Made by a program: the position numbers and the translations under genes
Source: Piezodorus guildinii
Taxonomy: Eukaryota; Arthropoda; Insecta; Hemiptera; Pentatomidae
Assembly: GCA_023052935.1 (NCBI GenBank)
Contig: CM041292.1
Location: 88,581,169-88,645,168, forward strand
Reading direction: 5' to 3'
Length of the DNA stretch: 64,000 nucleotides
Shown here: positions 23,126-33,107 of the stretch, piece after piece
Layout: each line of letters opens with the position of its first letter
How positions within the stretch are numbered: the first letter of the stretch is position 1
Notes under the pieces: model-generated
Seen by the model: only the letters and a program-made list of their open reading frames with translations
The model's database searches: none
What the model was told of the DNA's origin: nothing

Positions 23126-23166
23126 ACAGTTGATGGAGTTTCGAGATTTTAATTTTCATCAGGGTT
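23126..23166 (-). repeat. Degenerate hammerhead-like motif
   Basis: Minus strand: CCTGATGAAAATT, then AATCTCGAAACTCC. The CTGATGA and GAAAC cores are present, but the stem is a weak AAATT/AAT pairing. Confidence 0.3.
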
Positions 23167-23970
23167 ATCAAATATTGAATTAATGGCAATCGAAATGATT
23201 CTGGAACTCCTAATAAGCTTAAAAAGGAAAGGTAAGATTTGGTTAGATGTCTAAGAAATCGCAACATCAGGTTTTTCTTCTCATATGTTGATGGATCACA
23301 TAAAAAAAATGGAAAAAAATTAAAATACCAATGACAGTCTACGATAAATAATAGATTTATGATACTAGAAAAATGCTAAACTATAATATACATTCATCTA
23401 GTTTTGGATTAAAGTTTTCAAAGATACTTTTAAAGGCAAAGTGAGGAGTAGATACCAATAGGCATCAACCTTCCTCAACCCCGAAATTATCCTAATATCA
23501 GTCATTACCATAACCGTTAATATAACTGTGGGTAAAAAAAAAAATCTGGTGCGGGCAACACACGACTTTCACTTACCTCCGTTTTTAAAATCAATGAAAC
23601 AATTTTCAAATACAGTTAAAAATGAAAATATGTAAAACTATTTAAGAATTAATTAAATTGAATTTATATGGAAACATGTGTTTTATTAAAAACTCTATTG
23701 TATTATTATAGCTTTTTTCAGTCAAATTCATAATTTTTTCAGTCAAATTTATAATTTTTTCAATCGAATTCATAATTTTTTCAGTCAAATTCATAATTTT
23801 TTCAGTCAAATTCATAATTTTTTCAGTCAAATTCATAATTTTTTCAATCAAATTCATAATTTTTTCATCAATTTCATAATTTCTTGTACCCATATTATAC
23901 AGTTAATTGAATGAGGTTTTGCAATCAAGAACTTAACATTTTTATTAAATCTTGTTGTTGTTTATCCATT

Positions 23971-24200
23971 TAACGTCACTTTATGTTACTGTGCTTAATC
24001 CGACGGTGCAGTAGCGGGAGGCATAAGTTTTGCCTATCCAGGTTTACTTAAGATAGGGATCTTTTACGAGTTACACTTTTTAAATCTTTTAAGGGTCACT
24101 TGTGAAGCACAAATATAGAGCGATCTGCTGGTTTTGGACTTGCGACCTTAAGCATAGAAGGCTGTTATGCTAGCCACTACTCCACAGGTGACCCTCAATG
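23971..24200 (-). repeat. SINE-A copy in the left foldback arm
   Basis: Inverted orientation: ATTTAACGTCACTTTATG tail near 23970, AGATAGGGATC near 24052, head with GCTAGCCACTACTCCACAGG near 24172-24191. Its mirror image is at 24910-25137. Confidence 0.7.
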
Positions 24201-24235
24201 TTCCAAAAATCCACAGGTGTTTGAATCTGCCTCTT

Positions 24236-24867
24236 TTAAAGGACGAAATAACCAAGGATTTTTACTCTCTAAAAGCAAATATAGGGCCATCTACCAGGTA
24301 TGAACCTTAATCATAGAGAGCTGTTATGGCTAGCCACTACTTCACAGGTGACCCTGGATGCATTCAGCAAGGTGTTAAAGATCAATATGCCCAAGGTCAA
24401 GAGTTTAAACTCTGCAGATTCAAACACCTGTGGATTTTTGGAACATTGAGGGTCACCTGTGGAGTAGTGGCTAGCATAACAGCCTTATATGCTTAAGGTC
24501 GCAAGTCCTAGTAGATAGAAGGATGTTATGCTAGCCACTGCACCACAGGTGACCCTCGATGCATTCAACAAGGTGTTGGAATCTGCCGGGTTTGAAACCC
24601 TGACCTTGGACATATTAGTCCTTAACACCTTTTAGAATGCATAAAGGTTCACCTGTGGAGTAGTGGCTAGCCATAACAGCTCTCTATGATTAACGTAGCA
24701 AGTTCAAAACCAGCAGATGGCCCTATATTTGCTTTTAGAGTTTAAAAATCCTTGGTTATTTCGTCCTTTAAAAGGGGCCTGTTATACTAGCCACTACTCC
24801 ACAGGTGACCCTGGATGCATTCAGCAAGGTGTTAAATATCAATATGCCCTAGGTCACGTGTTCAAAA
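24236..24867. repeat. Centre of the foldback element: clustered SINE heads
   Basis: At least four tRNA-like head fragments in alternating orientation, recognisable by GCTAGCCACTACTCCACAGG or its complement and by GTTCAAAACC-type B boxes. CCTGGATGCATTCAGCAAGG recurs at 24353 and 24809. The arrangement is itself partly inverted (CTTTTAAAGGACGAAATAACC near 24234 and its complement near 24753), showing repeated duplication and inversion. Confidence 0.6.
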
Positions 24868-24909
24868 CCGGCAGATTCAAACACCTGTGGATTTTTGGAA
24901 CATTGAGGG

Positions 24910-25137
24910 TCACCTGTGGAGTAGTGGCTAGCATAACAGCCTTCTATGCTTAAGGTCGCAAGTCCAAAACCAGCAGATCGCCCTATATTTGTGCTCCACA
25001 AGTGACCCTTAAAAGATTTAAAAAGTGTAACTCGTAAAAGATCCCTATCTTAAGTAAACCTGGATAGGCAAAACTTATGCCTCCCGCTACTGTACCGTCG
25101 GATTAAGCACAGTAACATAAAGTGACGTTAAATGGAT
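24910..25137 (+). repeat. SINE-A copy in the right foldback arm
   Basis: Mirror image of 23971-24200, with nearly identical sequence: CACCTGTGGAGTAGTGGCTAG head, AAAGATCCCTATCTTAAG, then AAAGTGACGTTAAATGGATA at the 3' end. Confidence 0.7.
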
Positions 25138-26062
25138 AAACAACAAGATTTAATAAAAATGTTAAGTTCTTGATTGCAAAACCTCATTCAATTAACTGTA
25201 TAATATGGGTACAAGAAATTATGAAATTGACTGAAAAAATTATAAATTTGATTGAAAAAATTATGAATTTGACTGAAAAAATTATGAATTTGACTGAAAA
25301 AATTATGAATTTGACTGAAAAAATTATGAATTCGATTGAAAAAATTATGAATTTGACTGAAAAAATTATGAATTTGACTGAAAAAATTATGAATTTGACT
25401 GAAAAAAGCTATATCTAAAATAATTAGTTCTAACTGCTTTTTATCACTCTTCATTAACTTTAAAAGTTTGTCCATTAGATAATATTTATTCTAAAATCAT
25501 TAGCTTTCCAACGGTATGTCATACATGTATATTACTTCTCTTATGTTCAAAAACGAAAAATTGCATTTAAAAAATATTTTTTCTACTTTCTCCTCTAGTT
25601 GGATATCGAATTTATTCAATTTATATATTTACCTGTTTTTCATCAGCGTTAACAAGATAATATAGTTATTTTTATTGCATCTACAAAATTAAAGGTACTT
25701 TAGGGGAAGAAAATATCGGCATTTAAGCACTGTCAGACCACTTTAATCAGAATAAAACCTACATGATATTAAAGCCCATTAAATTTTACATCGATATAGC
25801 GAGTTTGTGCCTCTTCTGGTAAGCTCATTTTGTTGAAAAAAGTTTTTTCACGTCTCAGGCGTATATTTGTCTTAAATATGAAATTTCAGTTTCATAGGAC
25901 TTACCGTTTCCGCCCGGGAGTTACCACACACACTCAAACCTTTTTGCGGGACTTGGTTATTTGGACTCAGGGGACCCTAAAACGTCTATTTCCGTTGAAA
26001 ACTTGAATTCGAAAATTTTCACAATCGCAATACTTCCTCTTACTATATATAGTAAGTAAAAG

Positions 26063-26354
26063 TTTGTTTGTTTGTTTATTCATTTAACGTCACTTTATGC
26101 TGCTGTGGCTAATCGGACGATGCTACAGTGGGAGTCCTAAATATTGCCTATCCAGGTTTTATTAGCATAGGGATCTTTAACGAGTACCTGACATCGCACA
26201 GGCTCGGGACCACCATTTTAACGTCCCCTCCGAAGGACGGCATAACAAAGGATTTTTTACTCCCATTGAAAAATCCTAGGACCACCTGCGGGTTTGAACC
26301 CGTGACCTTTGGCATAGGAGGCTGTTATGCTAACCACCCAGCTACAAGTGATCC
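26063..26354 (-). repeat. SINE-A, full-length copy with target-site duplication
   Basis: Best full-length SINE-A. On the minus strand it has a tRNA-derived head with TGGTTAGCATAACAGCC as A-box region and GGGTTCAAACC as B box, then the CCTTCGGAGGGGACG block, AAAGATCCCTATG, a CATCGTCCGATTAG block, AAAGTGACGTTAAATG and a (CAAA)n tail at 26063-26075. The flanks AGTAAGTAAAAG (26051-26062) and AGTAAGTGAAAG (26355-26366) are a 12-bp target duplication with one difference. It inserted next to the palindrome that ends repeat A. Confidence 0.85.
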
Positions 26355-26366
26355 AGTAAGTGAAAG

Positions 26367-29300
26367 TATAATTGCATTAAAAAAAATATGTTTTCAGTTT
26401 TCTCCTTTAGTTAGATATCGAATTCGTTCAACTTATATATTTATGGGTTTTTTCATCGGTGGTAACAAGATAATATATTTATTTTTATAAAATCTGCGAA
26501 ATTAAAGGTACTTTAGGGGAAGAAAATTTAAAATATCGGCAATTAAGCCCTGTCAGACCATTTGAATGAGAATAAAACCTACATGATATTAAAGCCCATT
26601 AAATTTTACATCGATATAGCGAGTTTAATCAAAATCGTCGGAACCGTATTCGAGAAAATCGAAAAAAAGGTGCAATATGCATGGTATAAAGTGCCTCTTC
26701 TGGTAAGCTCATTTTGATGAAAAATGTTTTGTCACGTCTTGGCCGTATATCTTACCGTTTCCGCCCGGGAGTTACCACACACACACACACCACACACACA
26801 CACACAGATTGGCACGTAAGTGAACATTACACGCATAGTGATCATCAGGCTGTCATCTTCAATGTCGTTGCCCCAGGTGCGGTAACGAAAAGGTTCAAAC
26901 CGCAGTCAGCAGGGTGGAATCGAAGGTCTTTCGACAAAGACTCCTTTGTCACTATGGTTTCACAATTAATGAGATTTATCACTGAGGCCTGTGATGCATC
27001 AATGGCTAGAACCTCTTCGAAAAATAGTAAAATAGCACTGTGGTGTACTGGTGGAGTGAGGAGATCGCTGCTTTACGGCGAACATGTTTTCGTACTAGAA
27101 GACTATCCCAACGAGCGAGAGGCCACCTCAACTACGAAGATCGATTGCGGGAGTATAAGTTAGCGAAAATGAATCTAGTTAAGGCAATTAGAGAGAGCAA
27201 GCGAAACAGCTGTAAGAAGTTGTGCGAAGAGGTTGATGATGACACATGGGGAAGACCGTATAAAACTGCCATGAATAAACTAAAAAGTATAAGTTTGTTC
27301 CCCCCTAGCTGTCCATTGTTGTTGGAGAAAATAGTAACGGAGCTGTTTCCTAGACAGCCAAAAATCGTTTTTGAGAAGGTTCAGTCTCAGGAGCAAGTGC
27401 CAGATATCACGCAAAGAAAACAGGACCTAGCCTGCAAGAGAATAACGGATTCCAAGGCAACTGGACGTGATAACATCCCAAAATTTGCCCTGAAAATGGC
27501 TATCAGATCAAGACCAGAGCTCTTCGTAAATGCATTCAACTCATGTCTTCGTGAGAGTATCTTTCCGACCCAGTGGAAGAAGCAACGTCTTGTACTCATT
27601 CCTAAGGGGAAAGGGCCTCCGGATAACTCCGGATCTTATCGACCAATTTGTCTCTTAGACACTGCTGTTAAAGTATTTGAGAGGATACTATATAAAAGGT
27701 TAACTGCCTTTACAGGAGGAGTCCAAGGACTGTCTAATAACCAGCATACTATGGAGGTCCACGATAGATGCTATCGGCTTTGTGACTCAAGCTGCTATGG
27801 TGGCCATTGCAGGAAAGAGGTTGAGAAGAGGTGGCAAGAGGTACTGTGCAATAATTACTGTAGACGTCAAGAATGCGTTCAACTCAGCACGTTGGGACAT
27901 CATCATGGAAGGACTACAAAAGATGAGTGTTTCACAGTATCTTGTAGACATTCTTGGAAACTATTTCACGGATAGGATCCTAAGATATGATACTGATGCG
28001 GGTCAGAAACTTTATGACATAACATGTGGCGTGCCGCAGGGATCTGTCCTAGGGCCATTATTGTGGAATATTATGTACGACGCAGTGCTTGGACTCTCCA
28101 TGCCAGAAGACACAACTACGGTCGGCTTTGCTGATTTACCAGCCATAGTAGTTTGTGGAAAACTATTGAAGGAGACAAAATATAATGCAAACAAGGCCGT
28201 AACAACGATTCGTAATTGGCTGTCAACAGTTGGGCTCCAGCTTGCTGAACACAAAACTGAGGCAGTTCTCGTCACAAGCAGAACAGTTAGAAAAAATATT
28301 ACACTAACCATTGGAGATTACGACATCGAGTCTTAGCCGTCTATTAGATACCTCGGTGTTCAGATTGACGCAAGACTTAGGTTTGATGATCGTTTGAACA
28401 AGGTTAGCATGAAAGCCCTAAAAGTAACAAATGCTCTATTCAGAATCATGCCGAATATTTGCGGCCCTAAGATGTATCGAAGAAGGCTTCTGGCCAGTGT
28501 TTCTAGCTCCACGCTTTTATACGCAGCACCAATCTAGACGGAAGCTATGCTGGAGAGATCTTACATTCGGAGGGCCATCAGTGTGTACAGAATTAGTGCT
28601 CTTCGTGTTTGTAGTGCTTTCCGCACTGTCTCCTATGAAGCTGTGTGTGTCATCGCAAGTATCTCCTATTCAACTTTTGGCTGAGGAACGCGATCGAATT
28701 TTTCGAAGAAGGCAAGATGTAAATGCTCATTGGGCGACGGTTGCAAACGAAGAGAGGTCTCAGACCATAGAAAAATGGCAAAGACGTTGGAGTGCCTCAT
28801 CAAATGGAAGATGGACCCACCGTTTAATTCCTGACGTAGCTACTTGGATTTCTAGGAAGCACGGAGACGTAGACTTCTACCTCACCCAACTCCTTACAGG
28901 GCATGGCTGTCTAAAATCATATTTAGCACGGTTTAAAATAGAGGATGAATCATCTTGTACAAGTTGCCTGTCTCAGGATCAAACAGTGGAGCATGCATTC
29001 TTTCATTGCCCAATTTTCGCCAAAGAAAAGGATGAACTAGACAGCATTCTTGGAGAGAAAGCTGTTCCAGAAAACTTGGTCAACCTAATGATGACTAAAG
29101 AGGAAAATTGGAATGATGTGATAGAATATGCAGCGCTAGTCGGAAAGAAGCTGAGTTCTCAAGAGCGCAAAAGGAGCGGCCAGGTAAGGCTTGTAAGATA
29201 AATTATATAAAGATGTCCATTACTGAAGTAGGCACATAGCCATACTGCCCCCCGTGAAGTAATGCCTGACGGCAGTTCCGTGGGGTGGTGGAGGCGAATA

Positions 29301-29545
29301 GGGAGGTGGTTTTCTAGTGAGTAGGAATCTCACACTGTTGTGGGCTTGTATAGCCACACATCGTCTATGAACGATTTTTCCCCTACCTTCAATAAAAAAA
29401 AAAAAAACACACACACACAGACCTTTATGCGGGACTTGGTTATTTGGACTCAGGGGACCCTAAAATGTGTATTTCCGGAAACTGGAATTCGAAAATTCTC
29501 ACGATCGCAATACTTTCCCTCACTATATATAGTAAGTGAAAGTAA
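26367..29545 (-). repeat. Interspersed repeat A, copy split by an R1-clade element
   Basis: The left part (26367-26807) matches 6905-7390 inverted and stops in an expanded (AC)n tract; the right part (29407-29545) resumes with CACACAGACCTTTATGCGGG and ends at ACTATATATAGTAAG. The intervening 2.6 kb is the R1-clade retrotransposon. Confidence 0.75.
26808..29406 (+). pseudogene. R1-clade non-LTR retrotransposon, 5'-truncated, in an (AC)n tract
   Basis: Opens with the end of an endonuclease domain (DWHVSEHYTHSDHQAVIF, 26809-26862). The reverse transcriptase follows: SKATGRDNIPKFALK (27450), SYRPICLLD (27637), then after a frameshift near 27740 TIDAIGFVTQAAM, ITVDVKNAFNSARWD (27855-27900) and GVPQGSVLGPL (28026-28060). 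The catalytic box reads GFADLPAIV (28120-28148) where FADD is expected, so the second Asp is lost. A stop at 28334 and further shifts follow. The C-terminus has CTSC...HAFFHCP (28950-29010), the CCHC-like finger of R1-type elements. A poly(A) run closes it (29394-29406), directly followed by (CA)n. Its left border is also (CA)n. The copy is dead. Clade assignment is by motif layout and is fairly secure. Confidence 0.85.
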
Positions 29546-29549
29546 ATAA

Positions 29550-30450
29550 ATCTTTAAAAACTTTAGTCAGTGTGTGTGGTTTAGGTAAGACTAGCTCAAA
29601 AACCAAAAGGCATCAAAAACTGAAATCTTCATTGTTCCATCGATTTATGAATTGATAAAAATTGAAAAATCTATATTCATAAAACCAAATTACTAGTCAC
29701 TCACTTATGTGATCATCGTTCTATCACAAAAATGCAATGCCTATGAACCTGAAATTATCAAAGGAAGTTTTCCTCACCGTTTAGATGTGCAATAAGGTTG
29801 GGTTTGAAAAAAAGAAATTGTTAAACCTTTGAAAAAATTATTTTTCGAATAAACCACAAACTATACATCTTCAGAAAAATCATAAATGATCATTTAAAAA
29901 ATAACCTAATTTCTAACCACATGAGAGTAAAATTATCTTAATCTTAAATAAGTAAATTAAATATACTAAATAATCCAATTGTTATTGGATTTTAAAATGA
30001 CTTTAAGCGACTAAAAAACATTAAGAAGATAAAATAACTTGTTTCTGAAAAATTAAAACACTCATTTTTGTGTGTGTATTGCTTTACCCACGGATGAGAT
30101 AAATTCAACTTTATGTGCAACGATTATTTTTAAAACCTACAACTCATTTAGTGGTGTTCAATTGTAAATCTGATACTTTAACAATAAAATATGAATAAGA
30201 ACTTTATTCTTAGAACACAAAAAAAAAAAAAAAAAAAAAATTGAAAAAGTAACTAATATGTATTACAGATACTCTTACCATAGCGTATACATAAATGAAC
30301 AGAAAGCAAAATATTCGCAAGCAAAGCAGCGGGTTATAGCGAGTTACATATAAATTAAAAAATATGAAAATTGAAATTCTTATTCTATCGAATTAAGGAA
30401 GGAATAAGAAAAAGTATTATGATGGCTATTATGATTTGAACAGCACATGA
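29550..30450. other. AT-rich intergenic stretch
   Basis: Contains a poly(A) run at 30219-30240. No gene or known repeat was recognised. Confidence 0.4.
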
Positions 30451-30477
30451 AATGTCACTTATTAACTCAGCCTTCCC

Positions 30478-30810
30478 AAATAATCCTGAAGCTACCCAAA
30501 AAGCTAATCAGGCCGGTTTTGACTTATGGATCCAAGATCTGGAATACTGCAAAGGCTTTTCAATAGTACTTTTCATTACTGGAATGCAAGATGATGAAAA
30601 GAATTTACGATCTATTACTTAAACATTGGGAATGGAGACGTAGAAATATCAGGCATACAATAATTTTATAGCGCCCGATATTATTAAGCTTGTAAAAACA
30701 GTACGACTCAGATGGGTAAGACGTGTTGCTAGTATGAGTGAGCAGGATATGATCTCAAAGAAACTTCTGGTTGAGATCTTTTATGGAGGAAGACGCGTTA
30801 AAAGTTAGTT
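30478..30810 (+). pseudogene. C-terminal remnant of an RTE-like reverse transcriptase
   Basis: KLPKKLIRPVLTYGSKIWN (about 30487-30545) matches the conserved 'LIRPILTYGCESW' region of the copy at 35170-37425, and VRLRWVRRVASMSEQDMISK (about 30700-30760) matches its 'SRLRWAGHVQRM' block. Several stops interrupt. The stretch to about 31020 may be the rest of its 3' end. Confidence 0.65.
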
Positions 30811-31029
30811 TATATTATTAGTTATTAGTTCATACTGCACAAATTTTGGGTGCTGAAGCGGTAGCAGGTTCCTATAATTCCAATATAAACGCGCGTATGG
30901 AGTAAGAAGTGTGAAGTGAGATATTGGATAGTGATGGCGCAAACAGAGAAGCCAGGCGATTACTTCTAGCAGTGGTCAAGACTCTCTTGTCGGTTGCTGT
31001 TCCGATTTAGACAAATATTTAGATAAGCC

Positions 31030-33100
31030 GCAGATGCAACAACTTTTTCACCATAATCAAGTTACTAGAAATGGCGCCACTTCGAACATTTAACAACTGT
31101 TTACAGTTTTCTTGAGAAAAACTCTTACGATTATTACTAAATTCGTGAATAATACATTATTATTTAATTTACTTAAAATTTTAATATCCTTACTGAAATA
31201 GACTTCACCTAAACTGTTAATTTTGTTTATAAGAACTAACATTGAATATTTTTGATTGTCAGTAGAAATAAACGCAAAAATTAAAACTATAAAATAATTA
31301 TATGATTAACAGAGATGGGAGAAGAGGAGAGGGGAATTTCTAAGCTGAAAACACATTTCTGGAAATTGGTGTAGTGATATATATGTCAATGTGTGTCGAT
31401 GAAAGCATGAGAATTTAGAGAAATCATTATATAATATATATTATCAGTGTATGGAGAGTGACTAAACTAAGGTTATTATTAAAAAGTTATAATTTCAGAT
31501 CATTTCATGAAAACAGAATTCTACTTAAAATTAAAAAAAATTTAGTGGTAACTTAAAGTAAACGTTGAAAATTTATTTCTGATAGTTACGTTAAAGATAA
31601 AAAAACAATTATTGTCAAATAGTCGATAAATGTTGTGTGATGCGCATTCCAGATTTTTAAGTTAAAAATGGTATTTCATCAATAAAAGATCCATACTTAT
31701 TTAAGAACAAGATAAAATGACTAGATGCATCATTATTGTAGTGTCTATGCATCACAGAACCAAGAGATGTAACTTAACTGAAATAATTTAAAACAATTGT
31801 CCCTTTGAAAATATTGTTGCAGAGCGCTCCTAGCTAATATCCTCCATGTAATATAATCACAAAAGATTGTGTAAGAGTCTTCAACGAAATGTCTTCGGTT
31901 CTTTGCACATACGCAAACCTTAACTATTTGGAAGGTGTGTTGAAACATTGACTGATTCCTGTTTACTGGTTTGTTGGAACAAAAAAAGTGTATTGCACAG
32001 ATTAATATCTGGTGTAGCGATGAACTTATAATAATGTCTATTTCCTTACTTTTAGTCCTAGTGCCAATAGGCGCGGATTCTACCTGTTGAACAGTTAAAA
32101 GGCAGTGTCGAGTATGATTAAATTGTAATTAATTTCACAAAGTGAAGTATTTTTTTAATATACGTTAATACAGATATTATAATTGAATATTGACTTAATA
32201 ATTAATTGTTGGATTTAGTTTTTGGTGCTTTACAGATTTTCAATTTTCCATAACTTCCAGAGAAATTATGCTGGGTACAATAATACCGCAATGTAATGGA
32301 ATAAATAACATTCATATTCCTATTAATCTTTTGTGAACAATAGTGTTTGAACTCTTAGATATACACCAGGGATCAACTATTTCACTGTATTTGAATTTCA
32401 CTGGAGAGCCAATAATAGTTTTATGTCGCATTGTATTGCTTGTAGATAATGGTCAGCCCTAGATTTTAAGCCTTGCATTTTTAATAGAATTTTACCTAAT
32501 TTATGGTATTTACAAAGAAAATATGGCCAGAGTAATGTGAAAAATTAAATAAGCAGAATTGTACTTACCATAGTTTTTTTTTTTACGAATTATAACCAAA
32601 TAATGAATAAGGGCCTATCGATTTCCCATGAATAGATACATTTTAATTGTATTATCTTATAATTCTCGTTTATAGATATTAAAGATTTCGTTTAAGAAAC
32701 CTTTAAAAAGGGATTTCTATCATAATGGTTTTCCTGCACTTTCATTTTTCCCGCCTCTTTACTACATTTTATGAATTAATTATAGGAGTGATTGTATTTT
32801 CTATGAATTTTTTTAATTTTAAATTTCTCTCATAGCACATTTATTATTAAAATTAACAGAATTGTTGTTATCAAAAGAATAAGCCAGAAAAGCATCAAGA
32901 TCGTGAGAATGATAGGTAAACCTATATGGAAGGCTTCTGTTCATGACGTAACCTGAATGAAGTTGTTAGGCTATTAATTTTTATATGAGGATGTGACAAA
33001 TGTTATTGAATTGGACCAGAGGCAAAAGTATGAGACCGGTTTTTTCCTCTACCTGAGAAATAGTGAATATTGCATAGAAGAAACACTACTTTAATTGGCT
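31030..33100. other. AT-rich region upstream of VPS26
   Basis: No coding exon or repeat was recognised. It should include the VPS26 promoter and any 5' untranslated exon, but no distinct core-promoter motif could be fixed. Confidence 0.4.
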
Positions 33101-33107
33101 GAAGAAG

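Larger units (their letters stand above)
23709..25411. mobile_element. Foldback (long inverted-repeat) element with 21-bp subrepeats
   Basis: Starts TAGCTTTTTTCAGTCAAATT and ends with its complement, flanked by TA at 23707-23708 and 25412-25413. The uninterrupted repeat-A copy at 7544-7565 (read inverted) keeps the empty site ATTATCTAAA, which supports a TA insertion. Each end carries about nine tandem copies of a 21-bp unit (TTTTTTCAGTCAAATTCATAA; inverted on the right), then about 350 bp of further near-identical inverted sequence including a SINE-A copy in each arm. Arms span roughly 23709-24235 and 24868-25411. The centre holds more SINE heads in both orientations. No transposase. Tandem subrepeats in the inverted ends are the hallmark of foldback elements; the TA target suggests mobilisation by a Tc1/mariner-like enzyme (inference). 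Confidence 0.75.
23533..26062 (-). repeat. Interspersed repeat A, copy split by a foldback element
   Basis: Inverted relative to 6822-7715. The outer left part (23533-23708) begins AATCTGGTGCGGGCAACACA; the right part (25412-26062) ends with the CTTACTATATATAGTAAG palindrome at 26039-26056. The 1.7-kb foldback element at 23709-25411 interrupts it. A second partial copy follows immediately after a SINE, so copies lie head to tail. Confidence 0.75.

Noticed and set aside
25170..25418. Open frame of repeated TEKIMNL units (and its mirror at 23642-23893)
   Set aside because: It is the 21-bp subrepeat of the foldback element, whose length is a multiple of three; the frame stays open only because of that.
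27040..28336. R1 reverse transcriptase as a functional host gene
   Set aside because: Frameshifts, internal stop, altered catalytic box and poly(A)/microsatellite borders show a dead element.
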